Part shown: one piece after another, positions 49,247-57,815 of the stretch
How the letters are laid out: each line of letters begins with the position of its first letter
Position numbering within the stretch: position 1 is the stretch's first letter
NCBI GenBank assembly: GCA_021646415.1
Contig: SOEU01000015.1
Coordinates: forward strand, 1 to 64,000
Length of the DNA: 64,000 bases
Origin: Candidatus Brocadia sp.
GTDB lineage: Bacteria; Planctomycetota; Brocadiia; Brocadiales; Brocadiaceae
Reading direction: 5' to 3'
The notes under the pieces: generated by a model
Database searches by the model: none
Seen by the model: the letters and a program-made list of their open reading frames with translations, nothing else
Told to the model about the DNA's origin: nothing
Translations under genes and position numbers: made by a program

Positions 49247-49855
49247 TTAAACTCCTAACATCTCACTTCTACCACTGATGGCATCGGCAACAATCGCCGT
49301 ATTTGCATATTCAAGATAACTTCCCGTTGGCAATCCGCGCGCAAGCCTTGTAGTCCTAATCCCTAAGATATACAATTGTTTATGAATATACAAAGCAGTC
49401 GCATCTCCTTCCATGTTGAGATTCGTAGCCAAAAGGACTTCTTTTACGTGATCAGCCTTCACTCGCTGCAAAAGTTTTTCAATTGTCAGAGATTCTGGGT
49501 GGATACCCTCTAATGGAGAAATATGTCCCTGAAGTACATGATAAAGGCCACGGTATTTCCCCGTCTTTTCTATCGTCAGAAAGTCCGCAAGTTGTTCGAC
49601 GACACAAATCATAGATCTGTCTCTCGACGTATCACTGCAAATGTGACATGGATCGTTTTCTGAAACATTGAAACAGACCGAACACGTCTTTGCATGCTTT
49701 TTTACATCACGGATGGCATAGGCAAGCTGCATAGCCTCTTCTACCGGCAGTTTTAAGATATGACACGCAAGACGTTCTGCCGTTTTCTGTCCTATGCCAG
49801 GCATCTTGCTGAATTCATCGATAAGTTTTATCACGGAATGGGGATATGCGTTCAA
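49247..49855 (-). CDS. recR: Recombination mediator RecR
   Basis: 202 residues. The helix-hairpin-helix MPGIGQKTAERLACHILKLP near 18-37, the zinc finger CSVCFNVSENDPCHIC near 57-72, and the TOPRIM domain (about 80-175; ICVVEQLADFLTIEK) are intact. TTG start at 49855. It acts with RecF/RecO to load RecA. It lies between ybaB and rpoN, in the frequent dnaX-ybaB-recR arrangement. Confidence 0.97.
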   Translation of the reverse strand: MNAYPHSVIKLIDEFSKMPGIGQKTAERLACHILKLPVEEAMQLAYAIRDVKKHAKTCSVCFNVSENDPCHICSDTSRDRSMICVVEQLADFLTIEKTGKYRGLYHVLQGHISPLEGIHPESLTIEKLLQRVKADHVKEVLLATNLNMEGDATALYIHKQLYILGIRTTRLARGLPTGSYLEYANTAIVADAISGRSEMLGV

Positions 49856-49899
49856 AATAAAAAACCTCTTAAATCACTCTTTGTAATCATTTCCGCCAC

Positions 49900-50250
49900 T
49901 TACATACCACCAAACAATCCCTGCATACCGGGCATATTTAGCCCCCCTGTAATTTTTCCCATTTCAGATTGGTATAACTCCTGTGATTTCTTAAGTGCTT
50001 GTGAAACAGCAGAAAGAATCAGGTCTTCAAGCATTTGGACGTCTTTTGGATCCACCACCTCTGGATCAATCTTAATAGAAAGAATCTCCTGTTTACCATT
50101 CATGTGCACAGTGACCATACCACCGCCGGAGCTGGCCTCTACGACGCGTTCCTTCAAATCATTCTGAATCTCTTCCATCTGCTTCTGCATTTTTTGTGCC
50201 TGTTTCTGCGCCTGTTTCATCATTTCTGCAATATTACCAAAACCTTTCAT
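49900..50250 (-). CDS. YbaB/EbfC nucleoid-associated protein
   Basis: 116-residue small DNA-binding protein. The N-terminal helix is rich in Gln, Met and Lys ([20 protein letters not shown] near 10-29), followed by the beta sheet with [20 protein letters not shown] near 43-62. It lies between dnaX and recR, the usual place. Confidence 0.95.
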   Translation of the reverse strand: MKGFGNIAEMMKQAQKQAQKMQKQMEEIQNDLKERVVEASSGGGMVTVHMNGKQEILSIKIDPEVVDPKDVQMLEDLILSAVSQALKKSQELYQSEMGKITGGLNMPGMQGLFGGM

Positions 50251-50271
50251 CGTGTTGACCTCCTCTCTTAT

Positions 50272-51936
50272 TTATTTGACCTTGACGACATGTCCACCAA
50301 AAAGGTCCAGGGTCTTTTTTACTGTAGGCTCAGAAAGTAAAGAATCGACCGGCTGCGGATCAGAAGATTCATGCACTGAGGATACATTTGCTTTTCTTTT
50401 TTCAGGATTTCCATTTTTGGATATCACAAGTTTTAGTCTCACATTTCCCTGCACCACCTCTTTGGCGCATTGTTCGATAAGTTTCTTTTCTTCGGTTTGA
50501 TCAAGTTTTTCCTTGTGAAAGGAAAAATTACCGGGAAATTCTATGGTAATTTCTCCATCCTTGAACCCAACAAATCGACCTTCTTTCAAAAGTGCCCAGG
50601 TTGACTTTTTTTTGTTCTGGGTCATGAGAAGAACCTTCTCCCAAACAGTTTTTTCATCACACAGGTTCTCGAAATTACCACTTTTAGTCGCTGTTGTATG
50701 ATATTCTTCCGATACCGATTCCAAAACCATTGACGCAGTAACAGATTTTTGAACCGGCACTATTTCCTCATTTTTCCCCACCGGCCCGGTTTTGCAGCGT
50801 ACAAGTCTTTCTTCCAATGATGCAATCTTCTCTACAATTTCATTCAATGAACCAACAGATTCCATCCGGCACAACTTAATTACAGCCATTTCCAGCAAAA
50901 TACGCTGCAAGAGAGAATCTGTCGTGCGCATCTTCGCATCCGAAAGGATTTGGACCATATACATGAGGGTATCACAAGAAAAAGATTTTCCATATCGTTG
51001 CACGAAAGAGGCATTAAACTCAAACCACGTTGCCTCTTGACCACAGGAAGAAAAGATCAAAAGATCCCTGACACACGGAAGCAACTGATCAATAAATTCT
51101 CCAGGTGTCTTTCCTTCGGTTAAAACCTCATCTACAATCCTCAAGGCAGAGGATACATCCTTTTTTACAAAGCTGTCAAACATGCCCTGTATCTTATCTT
51201 CATCAATACAACCTAAAACGAAGCTTACGTCTTCCGGAGATATCTTATCCTTGCAAAACGAAAGGAGTTGGTCCAGGACTGACTGAGAATCTCGCAACCC
51301 ACCCCTGGCATATCTTGCAATCATGTAAATGGCAGCGGGTTCGACCTGCACACCTTCAGATTTACAAATATCCAAAAGCCGCTTTTCAATATCGTGGATG
51401 GAAATATTTTTAAAATCAAATCGCTGACATCGGGATTGTACCGTTTCGGGAAGACGATTGGCTGCTGTTGTAGCAAAAATAAACTTAACGTGTGCCGGTG
51501 GTTCTTCGAGTGTCTTCAGAAGTGCGTTAAACGCCTCACGGGTAAGCATATGGACTTCATCGATGATATAAATTTTATAACGAGCCCGGGACGGGGCATA
51601 ACCAACGTTTTGCCGGATATTCCGCACCTCATCAATCCCCCGATTGGATGCACCATCAATCTCCAGAACATCGATATCGTTACCCTCCGAGATGCATCGG
51701 CAAATATCACAGATATTGCAGGGAGTATCCGTGGGACCGTGTTGGCAGTTTAGCGCCTTTGACAATATCCTTGCCATCGAAGTTTTCCCCACCCCTCGTG
51801 GTCCTGCCAGCAAATAGGCATGAGCAACCCTGTTGGAACGGATAGCATTCCTGAGGGTTATTACAATGGGCTCTTGCCCCACCAGGTCCTCAAATGTTTG
51901 AGGACGATATCTGCGGGCTAATACAACATACGACAT
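50272..51936 (-). CDS. dnaX: DNA polymerase III subunit gamma/tau
   Basis: 554 residues. The clamp-loader ATPase has Walker A GPRGVGKT at 45-52, zinc cysteines Cys64, Cys73, Cys76 and Cys79, and Walker B IDEVHML near 125-131 with SRC/sensor residues (QSRCQRFDF) near 170. The region from about 365 is a divergent charged tail. I see no clear slippery A-run for gamma frameshift production. ATG at 51936; a strong promoter lies at 51987-52015. Confidence 0.96.
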   Translation of the reverse strand: MSYVVLARRYRPQTFEDLVGQEPIVITLRNAIRSNRVAHAYLLAGPRGVGKTSMARILSKALNCQHGPTDTPCNICDICRCISEGNDIDVLEIDGASNRGIDEVRNIRQNVGYAPSRARYKIYIIDEVHMLTREAFNALLKTLEEPPAHVKFIFATTAANRLPETVQSRCQRFDFKNISIHDIEKRLLDICKSEGVQVEPAAIYMIARYARGGLRDSQSVLDQLLSFCKDKISPEDVSFVLGCIDEDKIQGMFDSFVKKDVSSALRIVDEVLTEGKTPGEFIDQLLPCVRDLLIFSSCGQEATWFEFNASFVQRYGKSFSCDTLMYMVQILSDAKMRTTDSLLQRILLEMAVIKLCRMESVGSLNEIVEKIASLEERLVRCKTGPVGKNEEIVPVQKSVTASMVLESVSEEYHTTATKSGNFENLCDEKTVWEKVLLMTQNKKKSTWALLKEGRFVGFKDGEITIEFPGNFSFHKEKLDQTEEKKLIEQCAKEVVQGNVRLKLVISKNGNPEKRKANVSSVHESSDPQPVDSLLSEPTVKKTLDLFGGHVVKVK

Positions 51937-51986
51937 TAACAGTCACCTCAATAATCACATCAAACGCGATGTTCATCAATATATTA

Positions 51987-52015
51987 ATTATACTTTCTCC
52001 TTTACCCTATAGCAA
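51987..52015 (-). promoter_or_regulatory. Sigma-70-type promoter ahead of dnaX
   Basis: On the minus strand, TTGCTA (complement of 52010-52015) and a perfect TATAAT (complement of 51987-51992) have a 17-base spacer. It lies about 50 bases before the dnaX ATG and downstream of the SRP RNA. Confidence 0.6.
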
Positions 52016-52129
52016 CGCACTTTCTTCCGCCGATTTTTCAGTGAGCCAAAACCAAAGGAAAAGCAAGAACTATTACCACAAAGAGTTGCAGAAAAGGCCG
52101 TGCACTTTTTTCCGTTCCCATTTCTATTA

Positions 52130-52366
52130 GCTTATCCATGCAGTAAGCTCAGGCCAGACTGGCTCACGGCACATAAGGATCGATGCTTATGGCTGCTTGC
52201 TTCCGCACCTGACCAAGTTCACACAATCTCTTATTGCATGAGATCCGGCCCTCATCACCACTTACATTGATAAAGCAAATAGTCGTGAACCCTCGAAAAA
52301 GCGATCGATCCTGCTATAGCGGGTTGCAGGCTACAGGGAACCGCTAGCTCCCCATCTAGCACGGCC
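52130..52366 (-). ncRNA. ffs: Signal recognition particle RNA, large type with Alu domain
   Basis: Read on the minus strand, the S-domain signature GTCAGGTGCGGAAGCAAGCA (52194-52213), with its GGAA tetraloop and the symmetric loop that binds Ffh, is unmistakable. The 5' part matches the Alu-domain pattern of the large bacterial SRP RNA: GCCGTGCTAGATGGGGAGCT followed by AGCGGTTCCCTGTAGCC and CTATAGCAGG. About 237 bases; the ends are approximate. It lies between tRNA-Ser(GGA), only about 15 bases upstream, and dnaX, the usual neighbour of ffs. Confidence 0.9.
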
Positions 52367-52381
52367 TATTAATAACAAAAC

Positions 52382-52474
52382 TGGCGGAGAGGGCGGGAGT
52401 CGAACCCGCGATACCGATTTTGTCGGTATACGCGCTTTCCAAGCGCGCTCATTCGGCCACTCTGACACCTCTCC
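52382..52474 (-). tRNA. tRNA-Ser (GGA)
   Basis: 93-base class II tRNA on the minus strand with acceptor GGAGAGG/CCTCTCC, anticodon loop TTGGAAA (anticodon GGA), a long variable arm, discriminator G and encoded CCA. It lies just before the SRP RNA and may be co-transcribed with it. Confidence 0.97.
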
Positions 52475-52634
52475 CAAAAATCATAGCAAAACAGAACCTT
52501 CTTAATCCTGGAAACTTTTATTGATAAAATATCAAAGTGCAAATTCTAAAATACCCTTTTCAACGGCATTTTCCACTTACATTTTTCACTTCGCATTTGT
52601 TTTTCACAGGTCTGAGGCAACACCCGCTGGCTAC

Positions 52635-52726
52635 TGGCGGAGAGGGTGGGATTCGAACCCACGTCCCGCTGTTAAGCGAGAAACGGTTTTCGAGACCGCC
52701 CCGATCAACCACTCTGGCACCTCTCC
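52635..52726 (-). tRNA. tRNA-Ser (CGA)
   Basis: 92-base class II tRNA on the minus strand, acceptor GGAGAGG/CCTCTCC identical to the neighbouring tRNA-Ser, anticodon loop CTCGAAA (anticodon CGA), long variable arm and encoded CCA. About 160 bases separate the two tRNA-Ser genes; I see nothing else in that gap. Confidence 0.97.
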
Positions 52727-52775
52727 GGGTCTTTCAAATAACACGAACCACTTAAGCCGTTTAAGCAGATAAACA

Positions 52776-53246
52776 TTATTTCGTACGACAGTTTTCCAAA
52801 AAGAACTTTTGTAACAAACACTTACACTCGCTGGCAAGGATATTGGGTATAACTTCCAAACGGTGGTTAAACCTGGGCTCCTGGACAAGATTCATCACGG
52901 ATGTGCATGCCCCAGCCTTTTTATCTACAGTTCCATAAACTAGCGTGTCTACCCTTGCCTGTACTAATGCCCCGGCACACATTGCGCAAGGCTCTAAGGT
53001 AACATAGATCGTCGTCCCGGTTAAACGCCAGTTTTGCAAATAGGCTGCAGCCTGAGTTATTGCTATCATTTCGGCATGGGCAGTTGGGTCACTGAGCATT
53101 TCCCGCTGGTTATGTGCACGGGCAATAATACGGTTCTCGCAGACAATCACAGCCCCAACGGGCACCTCGTCCTTCTCTACAGCCTTTTCTGCCTCAGCAA
53201 TAGCCTGCCTCATGAAATATTCATGTGTATCGGTAGTTTCAAACAT
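52776..53246 (-). CDS. tadA: tRNA-specific adenosine deaminase TadA
   Basis: Converts A34 to inosine in the anticodon of tRNA-Arg(ACG). 156 residues with the zinc site His57-Ala-Glu59 and PCAMC giving Cys87 and Cys90; Glu59 is the proton shuttle. GAVIV and NWRLTGTTIYVTLEPC are typical. Its natural substrate, tRNA-Arg(ACG), lies about 40 bases upstream at 53289-53362. Confidence 0.96.
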   Translation of the reverse strand: MFETTDTHEYFMRQAIAEAEKAVEKDEVPVGAVIVCENRIIARAHNQREMLSDPTAHAEMIAITQAAAYLQNWRLTGTTIYVTLEPCAMCAGALVQARVDTLVYGTVDKKAGACTSVMNLVQEPRFNHRLEVIPNILASECKCLLQKFFLENCRTK

Positions 53247-53288
53247 CTTTTGGAATTATCTGTTTACCCGTTAAGTGAAATTTTAAAA

Positions 53289-53362
53289 CGCGCCCAGGAG
53301 GATTTGAACCTCCAACCTCCGGATTCGTAGTCCGTGACTCTATCCAATTGAGCTATGGGCGC
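53289..53362 (-). tRNA. tRNA-Arg (ACG)
   Basis: 74-base tRNA on the minus strand with acceptor GCGCCCA/TGGGCGC, anticodon loop CTACGAA (anticodon ACG, to be edited to ICG), T loop TTCAAAT and discriminator G. The 3' CCA is not encoded. Confidence 0.97.
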
Positions 53363-53525
53363 TAACGATAATTTTCTGGCTAAACAGTTACAAAAAAAAC
53401 CTATCTTCACAAAACAGCGGATTCGTAAGCAAATTGTATTTAAAAGCAAAGGATTAATACTATTGGTGGAGGCGTGCGCATCGATAAGCGATAAAAAACA
53501 AGTATAAGCATATCAAAAGTCATTG

Positions 53526-54224
53526 TCAAGATATAATCCCCTTGTCCTTGAAACTTACAAAACACTCGTTTCCGATGATGACATGATCCAACACCCTTAT
53601 GCCAACAATATTTCCCGCCTCTAACAACCGTTGGGTAATCTGGATGTCTTCTTTGCTTGGTTCCGGATCACCGGAGGGATGATTATGCACAAAGACCACT
53701 GAGGCCGCAGACTCCTTAATTGCAGGATTGAATACCTCTCTCGGATGGACGATACTGGATGTCAGGCTGCCGGAAGAGATGGTTAATTCTTTCATAATAC
53801 GGTTTTTATTGTCGAGTAAGACAATCAAAAAGATTTCTTGTTTCCTTCCCCGCAAACGTTCATGGAAATGACCAAAAATATCGTTACTACATTTAAATTG
53901 CTGAAGGGGTTTCACCGAAATGGTAGAAAAACGTTTTGCAATGGCCAAAGACGCCTTGATCTGGGCAGCACGCGCCGGGCCTATTCCTTTTATTTTGCAC
54001 AATTCACCGACCGAAGCCAAGCTCAGCCTTCGAAAGTCCCCATATTCCGAGAGAAGCTTTTTGGCTAAATCAACTGCGCTGTAATTTGTAGTACCGTCAC
54101 GGATGATGATTCCCAGGAGTTCAGCATCTGTCAGGTGCTCATCACCACTTTGAATGAGCCTTTCCCGGGGTCTTTCATGGGTGGGAAGCTGTTTGATCGT
54201 AGGATGTTTCTTTTCTTCCTTCAT
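53526..54224 (-). CDS. RadC-family JAB-domain protein
   Basis: 232 residues from the ATG at 54224, which matches family N-termini (ERPRERLIQSG); a GTG ten codons earlier is also open. A helix-hairpin-helix segment (LCKIKGIGPARAAQIKASLA near 78-97) is followed by the MPN/JAB metalloprotease-like motif HNHPSGDPEPSKEDI near 182-196. Originally named for DNA repair, but the function of most members is unknown. It is transcribed away from the DUF2284 gene. Confidence 0.93.
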   Translation of the reverse strand: MKEEKKHPTIKQLPTHERPRERLIQSGDEHLTDAELLGIIIRDGTTNYSAVDLAKKLLSEYGDFRRLSLASVGELCKIKGIGPARAAQIKASLAIAKRFSTISVKPLQQFKCSNDIFGHFHERLRGRKQEIFLIVLLDNKNRIMKELTISSGSLTSSIVHPREVFNPAIKESAASVVFVHNHPSGDPEPSKEDIQITQRLLEAGNIVGIRVLDHVIIGNECFVSFKDKGIIS

Positions 54225-54373
54225 AACCACGTCATAATATCGCATCAGTGGCACACAGTAACCCTGAAGTTGTTTATTTTTATGTGCCGAATTTCATTTT
54301 TCTGACAAGATTATACCGTATGAATTGCCACTGTCAATAAAATGTCCTTGCGTGCATTTTCCGGAAAAAAGAT

Positions 54374-54402
54374 TTGATTAAACCCCTCGCCTTGTTTATA
54401 GT
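54374..54402 (+). promoter_or_regulatory. Sigma-70-type promoter and strong ribosome-binding site for the DUF2284 gene
   Basis: TTGATT (54374-54379) and TATAGT (54397-54402) with a 17-base spacer, 41 bases before the ATG. A perfect AGGAGG at 54429-54434 is eight bases from that ATG, the clearest ribosome-binding site in the window. Confidence 0.6.
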
Positions 54403-54442
54403 AACACTGGATACAAGAATAACCTTTTAGGAGGTTTTACCT

Positions 54443-55009
54443 ATGCACATCAAGGATTCTGCAATGCCTGAAATTCAAGCCGATCTTCCACCACTTCAGT
54501 CCCCGAACGATTTGCGTAATGTATTGATCAAAAAAGCGATAGAACTCGGTTGCGAACGGGCAGTCATTATTCATCCCAACACAATTACCGTTGGACGATG
54601 GGTCCAATTGAAATGCAAATACGGATGTGAAGAATACGGGAAAAAACTCACCTGCCCGCCCCACTCACCATCCCATGAAGAAATGAAAGAAATTCTCAAA
54701 GAATATAACAAGGCATTACTTCTCCACGGGCACCAGAGCTGGCAGATGCGGTACATTACCGCTGAGATCGAAAAAATGGCGTTTGCAATGGGATTTTATA
54801 AAGCCTTTGGACTCGGGGCAGGCCCTTGCAAATTGTGTGAAAATTGTGAAACCACCGCATCCTGTGCCCGTACCATGGATGCCAGACCCTCCATGGAGGC
54901 ATGCGGTATCGACGTCTATCAGACAGCAAGAAATCATAACTTAAAAATAGAAACATTGAAAAACAACAACGAAGAGGTCAATATATACGGCCTGGTCTTA
55001 CTGGAATAA
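54443..55009 (+). CDS. DUF2284 cysteine-rich metal-binding protein
   Basis: 188 residues, matching DUF2284, a family of predicted metal- or iron-sulfur-binding proteins of unknown function. The cysteine pattern is visible: CKYGCEEYGKKLTCPPHSPS near 54-73, then CKLCENC near 132-138, a further Cys in SCARTMDARPSMEACG near 144-159. Early charged region and IHPNTITVGRW precede. It has a strong promoter and ribosome-binding site and is followed 21 bases later by a phasin-like gene, then a UbiB kinase. Confidence 0.85.
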   Translation: MHIKDSAMPEIQADLPPLQSPNDLRNVLIKKAIELGCERAVIIHPNTITVGRWVQLKCKYGCEEYGKKLTCPPHSPSHEEMKEILKEYNKALLLHGHQSWQMRYITAEIEKMAFAMGFYKAFGLGAGPCKLCENCETTASCARTMDARPSMEACGIDVYQTARNHNLKIETLKNNNEEVNIYGLVLLE

Positions 55010-55030
55010 ATTTATTCATGGAGGAAAAAT

Positions 55031-55345
55031 ATGATGACAGATATTATCAGTAAGGTAATCAACCTCGGTTTTGGCTCATTGATTGTGACAAAAGAGAATA
55101 TTGAAGAACTCATTGATGAAATGGTAAAGAAAGGAGAAATCAAGAAGGACGAAGCAAAGTCACAGGTAAACGAGTTATTAAAAAGAGTGTCATCAAGCAA
55201 ACAAGAAATTATGTCTATGATTGAAAAAATTGTGGAAAATGTGCTCCACAAGCTGGATATACCAACCCGAAACGAACTTCAACAGATGCAGAAGAAACTG
55301 GAGGAGATTATAAAAAAACTGGAATCCAGAGAAGACCAGACGTAA
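55031..55345 (+). CDS. Phasin-family-like coiled-coil protein
   Basis: 104 residues, strongly helical and heptad-like. GFGSLIVTKENIEELIDEMV near 14-33 and a following KKGEIKKDEAKSQVNELLKR near 34-53 resemble the polyhydroxyalkanoate granule protein/phasin (PhaF/PhaI-like) pattern common in proteins next to UbiB kinases. The C-terminal half is a coiled coil (EIIKKLESRED at the end). No PHA synthase is in the window. GGAGG lies ahead of MMTD (ATG at 55031). Confidence 0.75.
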   Translation: MMTDIISKVINLGFGSLIVTKENIEELIDEMVKKGEIKKDEAKSQVNELLKRVSSSKQEIMSMIEKIVENVLHKLDIPTRNELQQMQKKLEEIIKKLESREDQT

Positions 55346-55393
55346 TAACAAGTACCAAATAACAAGCATCAAAAAACAAATAAATCCCAATTA

Positions 55394-55466
55394 ACCAAAT
55401 TCCAAACTAAGAATTTTGATCATTTGACTTTGTAATTTGCAATTTATTTGAAATTTGGAATTTGGT
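55394..55466. repeat. 13-base perfect inverted repeat between the phasin-like gene and the UbiB gene
   Basis: ACCAAATTCCAAA (55394-55406) pairs with TTTGGAATTTGGT (55454-55466). It lies in the 176-base AT-rich gap between the two genes, where no other feature is supported. It looks like a dispersed intergenic repeat; no T-run follows. Confidence 0.6.
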
Positions 55467-55521
55467 ATTTATTAGAAAACCTGTCTGTTTTCATTTGCCA
55501 GGCTTTGGAAACGAGTAATAC

Positions 55522-57210
55522 ATGCGACTCCGAAAAATAGGCCAGAAGATCCGTGATATACGCCGCCTTAACCAAATTCTGAGGATATTAACCAAACATG
55601 GTTTTGGTTTTGCCATCCAACAACTTCATTTAGAAGAGTATGTTATCGGCAGGGGCATTATCAAAACCCGGATATTACGCCGCTTTACAGAACCTCTGGA
55701 ATCCCGGGCCGTCCGACTCCGGAAGGTATTGGAAGACCTCGGTCCCACATTTATAAAATTTGGACAAATCCTGAGTGTTCGACCGGACCTGATTCCTTTA
55801 GACCTTTGCAATGAACTGAGCAAACTCCAGGACCGTGTCCCTCCCTTTGGTTACGAAGACGTCAGAAAGCAGATAAAGGAATCCTTTGGGAGATACCCTG
55901 AAGAATTATTTTCCGAATTTGACCCAGCTCCTTTTGCTTCAGCATCGTTAGGGCAAGCGCATCGGGCACGACTCAAAACGGATGAAGAAGTGGTTGTGAA
56001 GGTGCAGCGCCCCGATATCCGTAAAATGATCGAAACGGATATTGATATCCTTTACACCCTTGCCCAATTGGCCAGTCGGTATATGGAGGAACTCAAGGTC
56101 TACGACCCTGTTAGCATTGTCAATGAATTTTCAAAGACTATTATGAAGGAAATTGATTTTACCCACGAGGCCCACAATATCGACAGATTTCGCAAAAATT
56201 TTAGAGATAGCACAACCATTCATATCCCCAGGGTCTTTTGGGATTATACCAAACCAAAGGTCGTCACTACAGAGGAAATTAAAGGTATCAGGATGAATGA
56301 TTACCTGACCCAGCCCCATCCTGAAGAAGAAAAAAGGGCCGTTGCCGCAAATGGTGCAAATGCCGTCCTGCAACAAATATTTATTGACGGATTCTTTCAT
56401 GCAGATCCTCACCCGGGGAATATCTTCATCCTTCCCGACAATGCCGCTGCTTTTATCGATTTTGGGATTGTAGGCAGGCTGGATGAAGAGGCACGTGACG
56501 CCATAGTAAACCTTTTGATTGCTGTATCCAATAGAAACATAAATGGTGTTGTAAAGGCATTGGAAATGCTTGGTGCCTTCACTGAGGAAGTATCCATACG
56601 GGAGTTCAAACATGATATTAGCGATTTTGTTGAGCGGTACTCCGATGTTCCATTAAAACAGGTAGAAATATCCACGATATTGCCCCAAGCCGTTGATTTG
56701 ATGACACGACATAAACTAAAGATACCCCCACAATTTCATGTTCTGTTCAAGGCCATTGCTACCATGGACGGTGTTGCCAGACAGTTAGACCCTGAATTTA
56801 ATACTATCGCCCATACCCGACCTTTAGTGGAAAGGCTTGTACATGAAAGATACGACCCGAAACGCATATTCAAGGACATGACCCTTTACTCCTCGGAATT
56901 ATTGGATATCCTTAAAATAATCCCAAAAGATGCGTATGAAATTGTAAAAAAGATAAAGATGGGAACCCTAAAGATCGAATTCGAGCACCAGGGACTCTCA
57001 AAATTCATATCCGAGATGGACAAATCCAGTAATCGGATTTCATTTAGCCTGGTTATCTCCGCCCTGATTATCGGCTCTTCCCTTATTATTATGGCCAATA
57101 GAGGCCCCATGGTATACGGCTTCCCGGTACTGGGCATTCTTGGATTTGTCTTTGCGGGCATTCTTGGATTGGGACTGGCAATAGGGGTTTTGAGATCCGG
57201 GCGTTTGTAA
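55522..57210 (+). CDS. ABC1/AarF/UbiB-family atypical protein kinase
   Basis: 562-residue membrane-anchored kinase-like ATPase, of the family that supports ubiquinone or other isoprenoid-quinone synthesis and lipid traffic. The KxGQ motif is FIKFGQILSVRPDLIP near 77-92, the Ala-rich replacement of the P-loop is FASASLGQAHRARL near 136-149, the catalytic loop FHADPHPGNIF near 292-302, and the metal motif IDFGIVG near 313. Two hydrophobic segments at the C-terminus (about 512-530 and 535-555) anchor it. It follows the phasin-like gene. Confidence 0.92.
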   Translation: MRLRKIGQKIRDIRRLNQILRILTKHGFGFAIQQLHLEEYVIGRGIIKTRILRRFTEPLESRAVRLRKVLEDLGPTFIKFGQILSVRPDLIPLDLCNELSKLQDRVPPFGYEDVRKQIKESFGRYPEELFSEFDPAPFASASLGQAHRARLKTDEEVVVKVQRPDIRKMIETDIDILYTLAQLASRYMEELKVYDPVSIVNEFSKTIMKEIDFTHEAHNIDRFRKNFRDSTTIHIPRVFWDYTKPKVVTTEEIKGIRMNDYLTQPHPEEEKRAVAANGANAVLQQIFIDGFFHADPHPGNIFILPDNAAAFIDFGIVGRLDEEARDAIVNLLIAVSNRNINGVVKALEMLGAFTEEVSIREFKHDISDFVERYSDVPLKQVEISTILPQAVDLMTRHKLKIPPQFHVLFKAIATMDGVARQLDPEFNTIAHTRPLVERLVHERYDPKRIFKDMTLYSSELLDILKIIPKDAYEIVKKIKMGTLKIEFEHQGLSKFISEMDKSSNRISFSLVISALIIGSSLIIMANRGPMVYGFPVLGILGFVFAGILGLGLAIGVLRSGRL

Positions 57211-57328
57211 ACCTGATTGTATAGGGAATTTCATTTTATAAAGAAAAACAATTAGTCTTGCGTATACAAAACATAAAGATGTTACTCTATTTGGAGAAAA
57301 CCGGTTGGTGCAAAGCTGATTTAAAGCG

Positions 57329-57466
57329 ATGAAATCATCGGTTTTCTTTAAGAAATTCAGTGAAAGCAAGCTCGGAGATGATATGGATTTTACCGAATGG
57401 TCATCTGTTTATCAAATGCATAATCGGCTCATAGAAAAAAGATTGGGCTTGAAGGCAAAAAAATAA
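57329..57466 (+). CDS. Small open frame of unknown function, 45 residues
   Basis: Starts MKSSVFFKKFSESKLGDDMD and ends RLGLKAKK, with a helical, charged character. I do not recognise a family. No clear Shine-Dalgarno precedes the ATG. It could be a small protein, for example an antitoxin-like one, or a chance frame. It lies about 120 bases after the UbiB gene. Confidence 0.3.
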   Translation: MKSSVFFKKFSESKLGDDMDFTEWSSVYQMHNRLIEKRLGLKAKK

Positions 57467-57520
57467 AAGGAATGGGCGTTCAACTTAGGTAAAAGCCCAA
57501 AGGGCTTGCATATGAAAGCC

Positions 57521-57535
57521 CAGGGCAACGCCCTG
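57521..57535. repeat. REP-like palindrome CAGGGC-AAC-GCCCTG (left of the transposase remnant)
   Basis: Six-base perfect arms with a three-base loop, on a CCCAGGGC... core. A similar, longer palindrome occurs at 57816-57834 on the other side of the transposase remnant, in inverted loop orientation (AAC versus GTT). Confidence 0.7.
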
Positions 57536-57596
57536 AGTAAGAGTATAACAATATCTTTAAGCTCTGAAGGAGCGTAATAACAACGGATGGAAGATC

Positions 57597-57766
57597 ATGT
57601 TTCAGTCGTTAACAAATATTCTCGTTCACATTATATTTTGCACTAAAGATAGACAATCTTTGATTAATCAAAAAAGTATCACAAAAATAAAACATTTCAG
57701 GAAGAATTCTTAGAGTTTTTGAATAAATATCAGGTGAAATATGATGAACAATACCTCTGGGATTAA
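57597..57766 (+). pseudogene. Degenerate IS200/REP-associated tyrosine (RAYT-type Y1) transposase
   Basis: The N-terminus starts MFQSLTNILVHIIFCTKDRQ, matching the start of the IS200/RAYT transposase family, and stops after 38 residues (57597-57713). A second, overlapping frame (57689-57766) reads KTFQEEFLEFLNKYQVKYDE and ends QYLWD, matching the typical C-terminus. About 90 residues of the middle, including the HUH motif and the catalytic Tyr, are gone, so it is inactive. It is flanked by CCAGGGC-type palindromes. Confidence 0.8.
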
Positions 57767-57779
57767 TATACTCTTATGT

Positions 57780-57794
57780 AACCCTTTCAGGGTT
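57780..57794. repeat. AACCCT/AGGGTT short hairpin
   Basis: Six-base perfect arms around a TTC loop, 14 bases after the transposase remnant. It shares its arm sequence with the outer part of the inverted repeat at 2354-2386. Confidence 0.5.
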
Positions 57795-57815
57795 AATTCC
57801 TGTTTATTTCTCCTT

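Noticed and set aside
52367-52381. Dedicated promoter for SRP RNA between tRNA-Ser(GGA) and the RNA
   Set aside because: Only 15 bases separate them and any promoter would lie inside the tRNA gene; co-transcription from upstream is simpler.
54255-54373. CRISPR-like or phage attachment features in repeat-rich gaps
   Set aside because: I looked for regularly spaced direct repeats and for duplicated tRNA ends and found none; the repeats seen are isolated palindromes.
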